Positions 7,612-16,061 of a stretch of 31,156 bases of DNA are shown piece after piece. Position numbers and translations under genes: made by a program. The DNA is from CAXBCP01 sp038120765 (GTDB taxonomy: Bacteria; Pseudomonadota; Alphaproteobacteria; MPNO01; UBA830), in the NCBI GenBank assembly GCA_038120765.1, contig JAYOMI010000038.1, positions 1 through 31,156 on the forward strand, given 5' to 3'. The notes beneath the pieces are model-generated. The model saw nothing but the letters and a program-made list of their open reading frames with translations. It searched no databases and was not told the DNA's origin. Every line of letters begins with the position of its first letter. Positions within the stretch are counted from its first letter, which is position 1.

Positions 7612-8526
7612 ATGAGCACACTCTCCCCGATCGATGGCGGCGTCTTGGCCGCGGTCCTGACACCGCTGAAGGGCGACCTGTCGCCAAATCACGCCGCCTG
7701 GCTCGACCATGGCCGGAACCTGATCGCACAGGGCTGCACGGGCCTTGCGGTGCTCGGCACAACCAGCGAGGCAAATTCGTTCAGCGTGGCGGAACGGCTG
7801 GCGATGCTCGACGCACTCGGCGACAGCGACATAGATGCCGGACTGTCGGTACCGGGCGTCGGCTGTTGCGCCATTCCCGATACGGTTGAACTGTGCAACA
7901 AGGCGCTGGAAATCGGGGCAGCAGGCGTGCTCATGCTGCCGCCGTTCTATTACAAGCCGGCGAGCGATGACGGCCTGTTCGCCGCCTATTCGGAGATCAT
8001 CCAGCGGGTGAGCGACCCAAAGCTTAAAATCCTGCTGTATCACATTCCCCAGAATACCGGCGTTCCCATTACGCTGCCGCTGATCGAAAAACTGGTCGCC
8101 GCCTATCCCGACACCGTGATCGGCATCAAGGATTCGGCAGGCGATTTTTCGAACATGCAGGCAATGGTCGAGAACTTTCCGGGCTTCCGGGTGTTTTCGG
8201 GCTCGGACGCCTACCTCCTCGATCTCCTGCGGATCGGCGGGGCGGGCTCCATCACCGCCTGCAACAATATCTCTGCCCGGGAATCGGCCGCAGTGCTTGC
8301 CAGCTGGGAAACCGACAACGCGGGCGCCTGTCAGGCAGCGCTGAGCGCGATCCGCCTGGCAACCCAGAAATTCCCGCTGGTCGAGTCTCTGAAGGAAGCG
8401 ATGGCGCGCCAGACCGGCGATGCGGCATGGCGCACCCTGAGACCGCCGCTTCAGCCGCTGGATGCGAAAACTGCGGACGCCTTCTGGGCGGCGCTAGGGG
8501 CGGCCGGGTTCAGCGCGGCGGCCTGA
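7612..8526 (+). CDS. Dihydrodipicolinate synthase / N-acetylneuraminate lyase family aldolase
   Basis: A 304-residue class I aldolase of the DapA/NanA superfamily. The Schiff-base lysine is Lys173 in IGIKDSAGD and the catalytic tyrosine Tyr143 in YHIPQNTG. The usual DapA 'GTTGE' loop reads GTTSEANSFS (49-58), and the region around the second DapA tyrosine is FYYKPASDDG. These changes point to a pyruvate-dependent aldolase or dehydratase acting on another substrate rather than the lysine-pathway DapA. A purine-rich stretch (GGAACAAG) precedes the ATG. Its 3' end overlaps the convergent EamA gene by 33 bases. Confidence 0.87.
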   Translation: MSTLSPIDGGVLAAVLTPLKGDLSPNHAAWLDHGRNLIAQGCTGLAVLGTTSEANSFSVAERLAMLDALGDSDIDAGLSVPGVGCCAIPDTVELCNKALEIGAAGVLMLPPFYYKPASDDGLFAAYSEIIQRVSDPKLKILLYHIPQNTGVPITLPLIEKLVAAYPDTVIGIKDSAGDFSNMQAMVENFPGFRVFSGSDAYLLDLLRIGGAGSITACNNISARESAAVLASWETDNAGACQAALSAIRLATQKFPLVESLKEAMARQTGDAAWRTLRPPLQPLDAKTADAFWAALGAAGFSAAA

Positions 8527-9414
8527 ATTCACCAGGCCGACACCGCCCAGCACCAGGGCGGCTGCAACCCATACAAGCAGTCCGGGCCGCTCGCCCAGCA
8601 GCGCCATTCCGTACAGAATGCCGGTAAGCGTGGTGACATAGGTTGACTGCGCGCCGAAGGTGGCATCCGTGCGACGGATCAGCTCGTAGAGGCCGAAAAA
8701 GCACATCGCCAGGATTGCCGCATGGGCGAACATTGCCAATTCCGGGAGCCCGGGCTCGATCTCCCAAAGGGCGTGAAACTGCCCGGTCGCCAGGGACATG
8801 ATCAAGGCAATGACCGACGACAGCGTGAAGATGCCTGCCGTCAGGGCCATCGAATCGTCCCCCTCCGGCCGGCTGCGGTCGATGGTGATGTTCGAATAGG
8901 CATAGATCAGCGGTGTGACCAGTCCCAGCGCCAGCCAGCCCAGGGGAAGGGACGCCGACATGCCGGTCGCAGGGACAAAGACCAGCAGAATCCCGATCAG
9001 CCCGATCAGGGTCCCGACCCCCCGGCGCAGCGAAAATTTCTGATGGCGCAGCGTCACAGACGCCGCGAAAGTCATCAACGGGGCGGTCCCCAGCAGGATG
9101 GAGACTATTCCGGCAGGGATATTCTGCAAAACGGTATACATGACGAATCCGGCGAGGACGAAGCGCGAGCAGCCGGACAGGAGATAGTAGCGGATATGCG
9201 GTCCCGAAAACCGCGGCCGCGCGCCCCGCAGGGCGCACAATATCCAGCAGACGATACCGGCTCCCACGGCCACCCAGAAAACATACCCCATCGGGGCTAT
9301 TCCGCTGGTCACCGCGAAGCGTGCCAGTGCCGGAACGGCGCCCCATGCGCCGCCGACGGCCAGCAGGATAAAAACGGGAACGAGCGAGCCGCGCAGGGCC
9401 GGGGAAATGATCAT
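8494..9414 (-). CDS. EamA-type drug/metabolite transporter (DMT family)
   Basis: A 306-residue membrane protein with about ten hydrophobic helices arranged as two EamA halves, as in RhaT/YdcZ-like DMT transporters. Recognisable pieces are GGAWGAVPALARFAV near the N-terminus, the first-half end with SILLGTAPLMTFAASVTLRHQK, and the C-terminal TLTGILYGMALLGERPGLLVWVAAALVLGGVGLV. The open frame extends upstream, but the ATG at 9414 starts right before the first hydrophobic helix and has GGAG close by. The substrate is unknown. It converges on the aldolase gene, with which it shares 33 bases, and is divergent from the MFS gene. Confidence 0.88.
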   Translation of the reverse strand: MIISPALRGSLVPVFILLAVGGAWGAVPALARFAVTSGIAPMGYVFWVAVGAGIVCWILCALRGARPRFSGPHIRYYLLSGCSRFVLAGFVMYTVLQNIPAGIVSILLGTAPLMTFAASVTLRHQKFSLRRGVGTLIGLIGILLVFVPATGMSASLPLGWLALGLVTPLIYAYSNITIDRSRPEGDDSMALTAGIFTLSSVIALIMSLATGQFHALWEIEPGLPELAMFAHAAILAMCFFGLYELIRRTDATFGAQSTYVTTLTGILYGMALLGERPGLLVWVAAALVLGGVGLVNSGRRAEPGRP

Positions 9415-9596
9415 CGCTCCGCTATAGCAGCCGAAAGCCCAGGCGGGAAGTAGGCCCGGCCGACGAGCCCGACAAACACGCGAACGAAAACCCGGACGAT
9501 GACCGGGCCGGAGTCCCTGTCCTCGCCGGAGCATTTCCGAAAAAATCGCAATTCGCCAATTGGAATGCGTCAGCGGCCATAGCATGATGGCTGATA

Positions 9597-10808
9597 ATGT
9601 CCCGCGCCGTGCTGATCATTCTGGTTTCCGCCCTCGTCATGCTGGGACCGTTCACCAACAACATCATGGTGCCATCGCTGCCGGCGCTGGCAGTCGATCT
9701 GCGGATAAATTTCGGCGACGCGCAGGCGATCCTCAGCGGCTATATGGTCGGGTTTGCGGCAGGGCAGTTTTTTGTCGGTCCACTCTCCGACCGGTTGGGC
9801 CGAAAGCCGGTCCTGACGATGTCGCTGGTGCTGTTCATCGTTGCATCGGTCCTGTGTTCGATGGCACCTGATCTATACACCCTGTGCGCCGCCCGGCTGC
9901 TTCAGGCGCTGGGCGCGAGCGCCACTATGTCCGTGGGGCGGGCGATCGTCAGGGACAGTTTCGATTCCGACAGGATGGCCCAGGTATATGCCTATATCGG
10001 CGCCGCCCTTGCTCTCGGGCCGATCGTGGGGCCGATTTTCGGCGGGGTTATCGAGGTCGCCGCCGGCTGGCGCTCGGTGTTCTGGTTCCTGACCGCGTTC
10101 GGATGCGCGATGCTGATGACGATTGTGTTTTTTCTCCGGGAAACGAACACCAGCCTCGATCCGGGTGCGACCCGCCCCTCCCGGCTGGTCGGCAATTACG
10201 CGACCCTGCTATCCACCCGCCTGTACATGGGATACGTGTTGTGCAACGCGATCTGTTACGGCGGCATCTTCGCCTTTACCTCCTGCAGTGCCTATATCCT
10301 GATCGGCCTGCTGAAGGTTTCCCCCGACACATTCGGCGCGCTTTATGCCGTCACGGTCGGCGCGTACGGCGTCGGTACGTTGCTGGCGAGCCAGATTACC
10401 CGGCGGGTCGGCATCAAGCGGATGATTGTGTATGGCGGGCTCATCATGACGATATTCGGCGAGATCGGCGTGATCCTGCCGCTGCTCGGCTATTTCAATG
10501 TCTGGACGGTGATCCTGCCATTCGCCGGATTTTCCTTCGGCACGGGGTTCGTTTTCCCGAGCGGTCAGGCCGGCGGCATATCGCCCTATCCGAAAATGGC
10601 GGGCTCGGCATCGTCTATGCTGAGCTGCCTGCAGATGTCGACGGCCGCGGTTGTCGGCGCGGTAACGGCCCGAATGCTGGACGGTTCCATGATGCCGATG
10701 GCCTGGGTGGTATTCGGTATGGGCCCCGTCCTGCTGCTGACCTTCTACCTGCTGGTGCTTCGTCATCCGCGCGAAACTGCTCCCGCAAATGCCGGAACGG
10801 GGACCTGA
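9597..10808 (+). CDS. MFS transporter, Bcr/CflA drug-resistance family
   Basis: A 403-residue protein with twelve predicted helices. The first helix (NNIMVPSLPALAVDL), the loop motif GPLSDRLGRKPVL and RLLQALGASATMSVGRAIVRD are typical of Bcr/CflA (DHA1) multidrug exporters, which use the proton gradient to expel small toxic compounds from the inner membrane. The start ATG at 9597 is preceded by no strong ribosome site. The gene is convergent with the penicillin-binding protein gene, 44 bases away. The true substrate is unknown. Confidence 0.92.
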   Translation: MSRAVLIILVSALVMLGPFTNNIMVPSLPALAVDLRINFGDAQAILSGYMVGFAAGQFFVGPLSDRLGRKPVLTMSLVLFIVASVLCSMAPDLYTLCAARLLQALGASATMSVGRAIVRDSFDSDRMAQVYAYIGAALALGPIVGPIFGGVIEVAAGWRSVFWFLTAFGCAMLMTIVFFLRETNTSLDPGATRPSRLVGNYATLLSTRLYMGYVLCNAICYGGIFAFTSCSAYILIGLLKVSPDTFGALYAVTVGAYGVGTLLASQITRRVGIKRMIVYGGLIMTIFGEIGVILPLLGYFNVWTVILPFAGFSFGTGFVFPSGQAGGISPYPKMAGSASSMLSCLQMSTAAVVGAVTARMLDGSMMPMAWVVFGMGPVLLLTFYLLVLRHPRETAPANAGTGT

Positions 10809-10852
10809 CGACGCCCCCCCGCGATAACGGTACCCGGGATAAAGCGACGAAC

Positions 10853-12994
10853 TCAGTCGCCCGGATAGTATTCCGGTTGATCCGTCGTCCCGGCCGGGGC
10901 ACGACGACGCCACCACGGCAGGGACGCATCGCGCTTTCGGGCGGTGGCCGCCTCTGATGTCGCCGGGGCCGTGACGATCGGGGCAAGCGGTGCGGCTGGA
11001 ACCCCGTCGAGCGCTGGAACAGTGAAATCGTGCCACAGGCGGGCCGGCAGGCTGCCGCCGGTCACGCGTTTCATCGGCGAACTGTCGTCGTTGCCCATCC
11101 ATACGCCCGTCACCAGATCGCCGGTATAGCCGACAAACCAGGCATCGCGAAAATCCTGGCTGGTGCCGGTTTTCCCCGCCGCCGGACGACCGGGATTTGC
11201 CGCCTTGCCGGATCCCCAGACGACGACGGACGTCAACAGATCGTTGACCCGCTGCACCGCCCCGGGCTCGACGACCTGTGCAGCGGCGCCATCGGTGCGG
11301 CGATAGAGGACGCGGCCACCGCGTTCCCGGATTTCGGAAATCCCGTGAGGCCAGACCGCAACCCCTCCGTTCGCGATCACCCCGTAGGCCGCCGTCATTT
11401 CAAGCAGGGATACCTCGCTGGCGCCGAGCGCAAGACTGGGGTGCGATTTGAGCGGCGACGTGATGCCCAAGCGCCGGGCCGCATCGATCACCTTGTCCCG
11501 GCCGACCCGTTCCGAGACCTGGACCGCCACGGTGTTGATGGATCGCGCGACGGACTCCCGAAGGGTAACGCTCCCGAGATAACCGCCATCGTAATTCCGC
11601 GGGCTCCATTTACCGATCCGGAGCGGACCGTCGATGAACTGGTCGTCCGGGGTCAATCCGTTTTCCATGGCAGACAGATAGACGAACAACTTGAAAGCCG
11701 ATCCCGGCTGTCGTTGCGCCTGGAACGCCCTGTTGTACTGGCTGGCGCCATAATCGCGCCCGCCCACAAGCGCGCGCACCGCGCCGTCGGGCGACATCGA
11801 CACCAGGGCAGCCTGGCTGATGTTCCGCGCCTTGCCGTTTTTCTGGAGACTCGCCCGCAGTTGCTCTTCCGCCAGGCGCTGGAGCCGGGCATCCATCGTG
11901 GTGCGGACGATCAGATCGGCGCCGCGCGCGCCGGCAAATCCCGCAACCCGCTCGAGCGCCCAATCGGTGAAATAGCGCGCCGCGTTGCTCTGGTTGGTCG
12001 TTGGAGCGATTCGCAGGGGCTGACGGGCGGCACTCTTTGCCGTCCCTTCATCGAGGAACCCCGCATCAACCATCGCGCCGAGCACGACACGGGCGCGGTC
12101 TCCTGCCGCTTTCGGACTGCGCAGGGGCGAATAGCGCGACGGCGCTTTCAGCAGTCCGGCGAGGACGGCTGCCTCTTGCAGTGCAACGTCTCGGGCCGAT
12201 TTTCCGAAATACCGCCGGGCCGCGGCATCGACACCGAAGGTGCCGGATCCCAGATAAACCCGGTTGATATACAGGGTGAAAATCTGTTCCTTGGTGAAGT
12301 TCGCTTCCAGCCAGAAGGCCAGAAGCAGTTCCTGCACCTTGCGGCGCAGGGTCCTGTCCGGCTTCAGGAAAACGTTCTTGGCAAGCTGCTGGGTCAGCGT
12401 ACTGCCGCCCTGGCGCACCCGCCCGGCGAGAACGTTCGCGACGACGGCACGGCCGAGGGCGACCGGATCGAATCCCAAATGTTCGAAGAAACGCCTGTCC
12501 TCGGTCGCGACGATTGCCTGCACGAGATACGGGGGCACATCGGCAAGCCGCAGCGGATCGCCATAAATATCGCCATAGGTCGTGATTTCGCGGCCGTCGG
12601 CATCCGTCAGGGTAATGCTTGCCTTCCGCGTCGGCGCTTCGATCTTGTTGATATCCGGCAGGTCATAGGCATACCACGCCACAAGGACCCCGAGAGCAAT
12701 CGTTCCCCAGATACCGGCGATCATTGACCATTTCAGGGCGCCTAAAATCACGCGGGACCGACGCGACCGCTCGGACTTTTTGCCGCTCGCACCCGTCTTC
12801 CCGGACGCGCGCGATTTTGCGCCCGCTGCCTTGGTGGATTTCCGCGAACCGGTTTGTTTCGTCTCACCGCCCTTCCCGCCGCGGCCGCCGGAAGATACGG
12901 AACTGCGCAGACCGGTGCCGGGGGCTGCCTTCGCGGATTTTTTCGCAGGCTTTTTCGGCGACGATTTTGGTTTGGGCGGTTTTCGCTCGGCCAT
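10853..12994 (-). CDS. Class A penicillin-binding protein (PBP1A-like)
   Basis: A 713-residue bifunctional peptidoglycan synthase. Residues 1-80 form a long Lys/Ser/Gly-rich cytoplasmic tail, followed by a membrane anchor (about 83-108). The GT51 glycosyltransferase shows catalytic Glu166 in EDRRFF, GGSTLTQQLAKN (197-208) and RKVQELLLAFWLE. The transpeptidase has SAFK (432-435), SIN (485-487) and KTGT (608-611). It polymerises lipid II and cross-links the stem peptides in the periplasm. The C-terminal tail after about 665 is Ala/Pro- and Arg-rich with no known domain. It is divergent from the GNAT gene. Confidence 0.95.
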   Translation of the reverse strand: MAERKPPKPKSSPKKPAKKSAKAAPGTGLRSSVSSGGRGGKGGETKQTGSRKSTKAAGAKSRASGKTGASGKKSERSRRSRVILGALKWSMIAGIWGTIALGVLVAWYAYDLPDINKIEAPTRKASITLTDADGREITTYGDIYGDPLRLADVPPYLVQAIVATEDRRFFEHLGFDPVALGRAVVANVLAGRVRQGGSTLTQQLAKNVFLKPDRTLRRKVQELLLAFWLEANFTKEQIFTLYINRVYLGSGTFGVDAAARRYFGKSARDVALQEAAVLAGLLKAPSRYSPLRSPKAAGDRARVVLGAMVDAGFLDEGTAKSAARQPLRIAPTTNQSNAARYFTDWALERVAGFAGARGADLIVRTTMDARLQRLAEEQLRASLQKNGKARNISQAALVSMSPDGAVRALVGGRDYGASQYNRAFQAQRQPGSAFKLFVYLSAMENGLTPDDQFIDGPLRIGKWSPRNYDGGYLGSVTLRESVARSINTVAVQVSERVGRDKVIDAARRLGITSPLKSHPSLALGASEVSLLEMTAAYGVIANGGVAVWPHGISEIRERGGRVLYRRTDGAAAQVVEPGAVQRVNDLLTSVVVWGSGKAANPGRPAAGKTGTSQDFRDAWFVGYTGDLVTGVWMGNDDSSPMKRVTGGSLPARLWHDFTVPALDGVPAAPLAPIVTAPATSEAATARKRDASLPWWRRRAPAGTTDQPEYYPGD

Positions 12995-13020
12995 GACGCT
13001 ATATGTTGTAGATTAGGGGT

Positions 13021-13042
13021 TGCATCAATCCACTGCATCAAT
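13021..13042. repeat. Tandem 9-base direct repeat in the PBP / GNAT spacer
   Basis: TGCATCAAT occurs at 13021-13029 and again at 13034-13042, a 13-base period, in the 78-base spacer between the divergent penicillin-binding protein and acetyltransferase genes. The second copy is also flanked by CCAC and GTGG. It may be a protein-binding site. The period is not a clean helical turn and no known motif was recognised. Confidence 0.3.
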
Positions 13043-13072
13043 GTGGCGACATAAAGGCGACGTCGAGGCGAA

Positions 13073-13591
13073 ATGGCCGACAGAATTTCGGGCGAAAACT
13101 CCCCCATCGCGGTGCGGCCGGCGGTGCGGGAAGATGCGACAGCGATCGCCCGCATGGCTCGCGCCCTCAGTATATCGGATGGCGGACGCATCTCGCGCTT
13201 CTCGGCGGAGGCGTTTTTGCGGGATGGATTTGCCGACCCGCCGGCGTTCCATACCCTGGTCGCAGAATGCGGCGGCGTGCCCACCGGATACGCGGTGTAT
13301 TACTGGGGATACGATACCGACAGTGCGACGCGCGGCGTCTATCTCGCCGATCTCTATGTGGACGAGACGCGCAGGCGAGGCGGCGTTGGAAAGGCGCTGA
13401 TGACCGGCATTGCCCAGTACACACGCGACCAGGGCGGGCGCTGGATTTTCTGGTCCGTGCTGAAACGGAACAAAGCGGCGCGTAAATTTTACCGGCATCT
13501 CGCCCCCGAGCTCAAAGATGTTGCAATCTGCGCCGCCTTCGGTGCGAGCTTCGACCGTATCGCGGATATGGACCGACGCTCACCGGGCTGA
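13073..13591 (+). CDS. GNAT-family N-acetyltransferase
   Basis: A 172-residue single-domain acetyltransferase. The acetyl-CoA loop reads RRRGGVGKAL at 100-109, preceded by the beta-strand VYLADLYVDE, and the later NKAARKFYR (133-141) matches the polyamine/amino-acid acetyltransferase subgroup. It transfers acetyl from acetyl-CoA to an amine; the substrate is not known. A GAGGCG site lies just before the ATG. It converges on gyrB with an 18-base gap and no obvious terminator. Confidence 0.85.
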   Translation: MADRISGENSPIAVRPAVREDATAIARMARALSISDGGRISRFSAEAFLRDGFADPPAFHTLVAECGGVPTGYAVYYWGYDTDSATRGVYLADLYVDETRRRGGVGKALMTGIAQYTRDQGGRWIFWSVLKRNKAARKFYRHLAPELKDVAICAAFGASFDRIADMDRRSPG

Positions 13592-13609
13592 CATTTCCGC
13601 CAAAGACAA

Positions 13610-16054
13610 TCAGACGTCCAGGTTGACGACCTTCAGCGCATTGTCCTGAATGAAATCGCGGCGCGGTTCGACCACGTCGCCCATCAGGGTTGAGAACACT
13701 TCCTCTGCACTGTCGGCGTGATTGATACTGACCTGGAGCAGTGTCCGCACTTCCGGGTCGAGCGTCGTTTCCCAGAGCTGTTCGGGGTTCATTTCGCCGA
13801 GCCCTTTGTAGCGCTGGACGCTGACGCCCTTGCGCCCGAGGGCCAGGACGGCGTCGAACATCTCGACCGGGCCGGTTATGCGCTTTTCAAAGTCCTTGGC
13901 GTTCAGCATGGCCGGGCGCGCGTAGAGGGTCTGGAGTTCAGGCGCAAGCTCATCGAGGCGGCGCGCTTCGGAAGAGCGCAGCAAGGCACCGTCGATCACC
14001 TGGCGCTCGGTAACGCCCCGCCGGGTGCGAACAAAGGCGATGCCGCCGCCGTCGATTATTTCCGCCCCCCAGCCGCGGTCGGCCGGCAGGGCGAGCCCGT
14101 CGAGCCGCCGTGCCAGGGCGTCGGCGACCAGTTGAGACTGTTCCTGGGAATCCAGGAGGATCTGGTTGAACGCCCCGAGCACCGCCGCCTGTTCGGCGAC
14201 TTCCGCGTTGGTCAGCTTGTCCGACATCGGCTCCAGAAGGCGCTTCGCGCGCTGTGCCTGCTTCACCCGGTCGTAAAGATCTTCACCCGCGATCTGCGCG
14301 CCGTCGCTGATGGTCAGGACCGCATCGCGGAGCCCTGCCCGGATGAGATATTCCTCCATCTCGGGGTCGTCTTTGAGATACTGCTCGCTTTCGCCCTTCT
14401 TCGCACGATACAGCGGCGGCTGCGCGATATAGAGATACCCACGCTCGATAATTTCCGGCATCTGGCGATAGAAGAACGTCAACAGGAGCGTGCGGATATG
14501 ACTGCCGTCGACATCGGCGTCGGTCATGATGATGATCTTGTGGTACCGCGCTTTTTCGATATTGAAATCCTCTGCGCCGATGCCGGCGCCGAGGGCTGTG
14601 ATCAGCGTACCAAGCTCGGCCGAGGACAGGACCTTGTCGAACCGCGCGCGCTCGACATTCAGAATCTTGCCGCGCAGCGGCAGAACCGCCTGGTTCTTGC
14701 GATTTCGGGCCTGCTTCGCAGAGCCGCCGGCGGAATCGCCCTCGACGATGAACAATTCGGATTTCGACGGATCGCGCTCCTGGCAATCGGCGAGCTTGCC
14801 GGGCAGAGATGAAATGTCCAGCGCGCCTTTCCGGCGGGTCAGATCGCGTGCCTTGCGTGCGGCTTCGCGCGCCACGGCGGCTTCGACCACCTTGCCGATA
14901 ACCTTCTTGGCTTCGTTCGGATGCTCCTCGAACCACTGGCCGAGTTTTGCGGTCGCAATACTCTCGACCACCGGCCGGACTTCGGATGACACCAGCTTGT
15001 CCTTGGTCTGGGACGAGAATTTCGGATCCGGCACCTTTACCGACAGCACGCAGGTCAGGCCTTCGCGCGCATCGTCGCCGGACAGGGTAATCTTCGCCTT
15101 CTTGGCGATACCGCTGTCATTGGCATAGCCGTTGACCGTGCGCGTCAGCGCCGCACGAAAGCCGGCAAGGTGCGTGCCGCCATCGGACTGCGGAATGGTA
15201 TTGGTAAAGCACAGCATCGTCTCGTGGTAGCTGTCCGACCATTCGAGCGCCATATCGACGCTGAGGCCGTCCTGTTCGCCATTGATGACGATAGGATTTT
15301 CAATGATCGGGCTTTTGCTCCGGTCGAGATGCTTGACGAAGGCCTCGATCCCGCCTTCGTATTCGAGGATCGTGACAACCGGCTCGACCCCGCGCGCATC
15401 TGTCAGCACCAGCCGCACGCCGGAATTCAGAAACGCCAGTTCGCGCAGCCGGTGTTCCAGCGTCGCGATATTGAAGTCGATCATCGTGAAGGTTTCGGTC
15501 GACGGCAGGAACGTGACCGACGTTCCCTTTTTGCCGTTGGAATCGCCGACAACCTCGAGCGGACCGTCGGCCTCGCCATTGTGGAACCGGATAACGTGTT
15601 CCTTGCCCTCCCGCCAGATCCGCAGTTCCAGCCATTCGGACAGCGCGTTCACAACCGACACGCCCACACCGTGGAGTCCGCCCGAAACCTTGTAGGAATT
15701 CTGATCGAACTTACCGCCCGCGTGCAGCTGGGTCATGATGACTTCGGCGGCCGAAACACCCTCTGCCTCATGGATCTGGACCGGGATTCCGCGCCCGTCA
15801 TCCGTGACGGTGACGGACCCGTCGCCATTCAGCGTGACGGTCACTTCGGTACAATGTCCCGCCAGCGCTTCGTCGATCCCGTTATCGACAACCTCATAGA
15901 CCATATGATGAAGCCCGGAGCCGTCATCGGTATCGCCGATATACATGCCGGGCCGCTTGCGGACGGCTTCAAGGCCCTTGAGGACCTGGATGGAGCCCGC
16001 GCCGTAATCGGCTTCGTTTACTTCTGTCGGAGGCGTATCTGCTGGTGCCGTCAT
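13610..16054 (-). CDS. gyrB: DNA gyrase subunit B
   Basis: An 814-residue type IIA topoisomerase ATPase subunit that, with GyrA, introduces negative supercoils. The GHKL ATPase shows Glu54 and Asn58 (VYEVVDNGIDEA), DDGRGIP (85-91) and the GGLHGVG lid (125-131). The transducer contributes the QTK loop (349-351). TOPRIM has EGDSAGGSAK (438-447) and TDADVDGSH (511-519). The end QRYKGLGEMNPEQLWETT and the C-terminal tail are standard. The ATG at 16054 with GAGG eight bases before it is preferred over a longer open frame that overlaps recF. It lies 7 bases after recF, in the dnaN-recF-gyrB order. Confidence 0.98.
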   Translation of the reverse strand: MTAPADTPPTEVNEADYGAGSIQVLKGLEAVRKRPGMYIGDTDDGSGLHHMVYEVVDNGIDEALAGHCTEVTVTLNGDGSVTVTDDGRGIPVQIHEAEGVSAAEVIMTQLHAGGKFDQNSYKVSGGLHGVGVSVVNALSEWLELRIWREGKEHVIRFHNGEADGPLEVVGDSNGKKGTSVTFLPSTETFTMIDFNIATLEHRLRELAFLNSGVRLVLTDARGVEPVVTILEYEGGIEAFVKHLDRSKSPIIENPIVINGEQDGLSVDMALEWSDSYHETMLCFTNTIPQSDGGTHLAGFRAALTRTVNGYANDSGIAKKAKITLSGDDAREGLTCVLSVKVPDPKFSSQTKDKLVSSEVRPVVESIATAKLGQWFEEHPNEAKKVIGKVVEAAVAREAARKARDLTRRKGALDISSLPGKLADCQERDPSKSELFIVEGDSAGGSAKQARNRKNQAVLPLRGKILNVERARFDKVLSSAELGTLITALGAGIGAEDFNIEKARYHKIIIMTDADVDGSHIRTLLLTFFYRQMPEIIERGYLYIAQPPLYRAKKGESEQYLKDDPEMEEYLIRAGLRDAVLTISDGAQIAGEDLYDRVKQAQRAKRLLEPMSDKLTNAEVAEQAAVLGAFNQILLDSQEQSQLVADALARRLDGLALPADRGWGAEIIDGGGIAFVRTRRGVTERQVIDGALLRSSEARRLDELAPELQTLYARPAMLNAKDFEKRITGPVEMFDAVLALGRKGVSVQRYKGLGEMNPEQLWETTLDPEVRTLLQVSINHADSAEEVFSTLMGDVVEPRRDFIQDNALKVVNLDV

Positions 16055-16061
16055 AATTTCC

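Noticed and set aside
10209..11102. 297-codon minus-strand open frame across the MFS gene end
   Set aside because: It overlaps two well-supported genes in other frames and its product has no recognisable motif.
11030..12727. 565-codon plus-strand open frame opposite the penicillin-binding protein
   Set aside because: It is antisense to a gene with all catalytic motifs intact, has no known domain, and has no ribosome site; GC-rich DNA often keeps such frames open.
14283..14936. 217-codon open frame inside gyrB
   Set aside because: It lies on the same strand as gyrB but in another frame, has no recognisable domain, and shows the Arg/Gly-rich make-up expected from shifted reading of GC-rich DNA.
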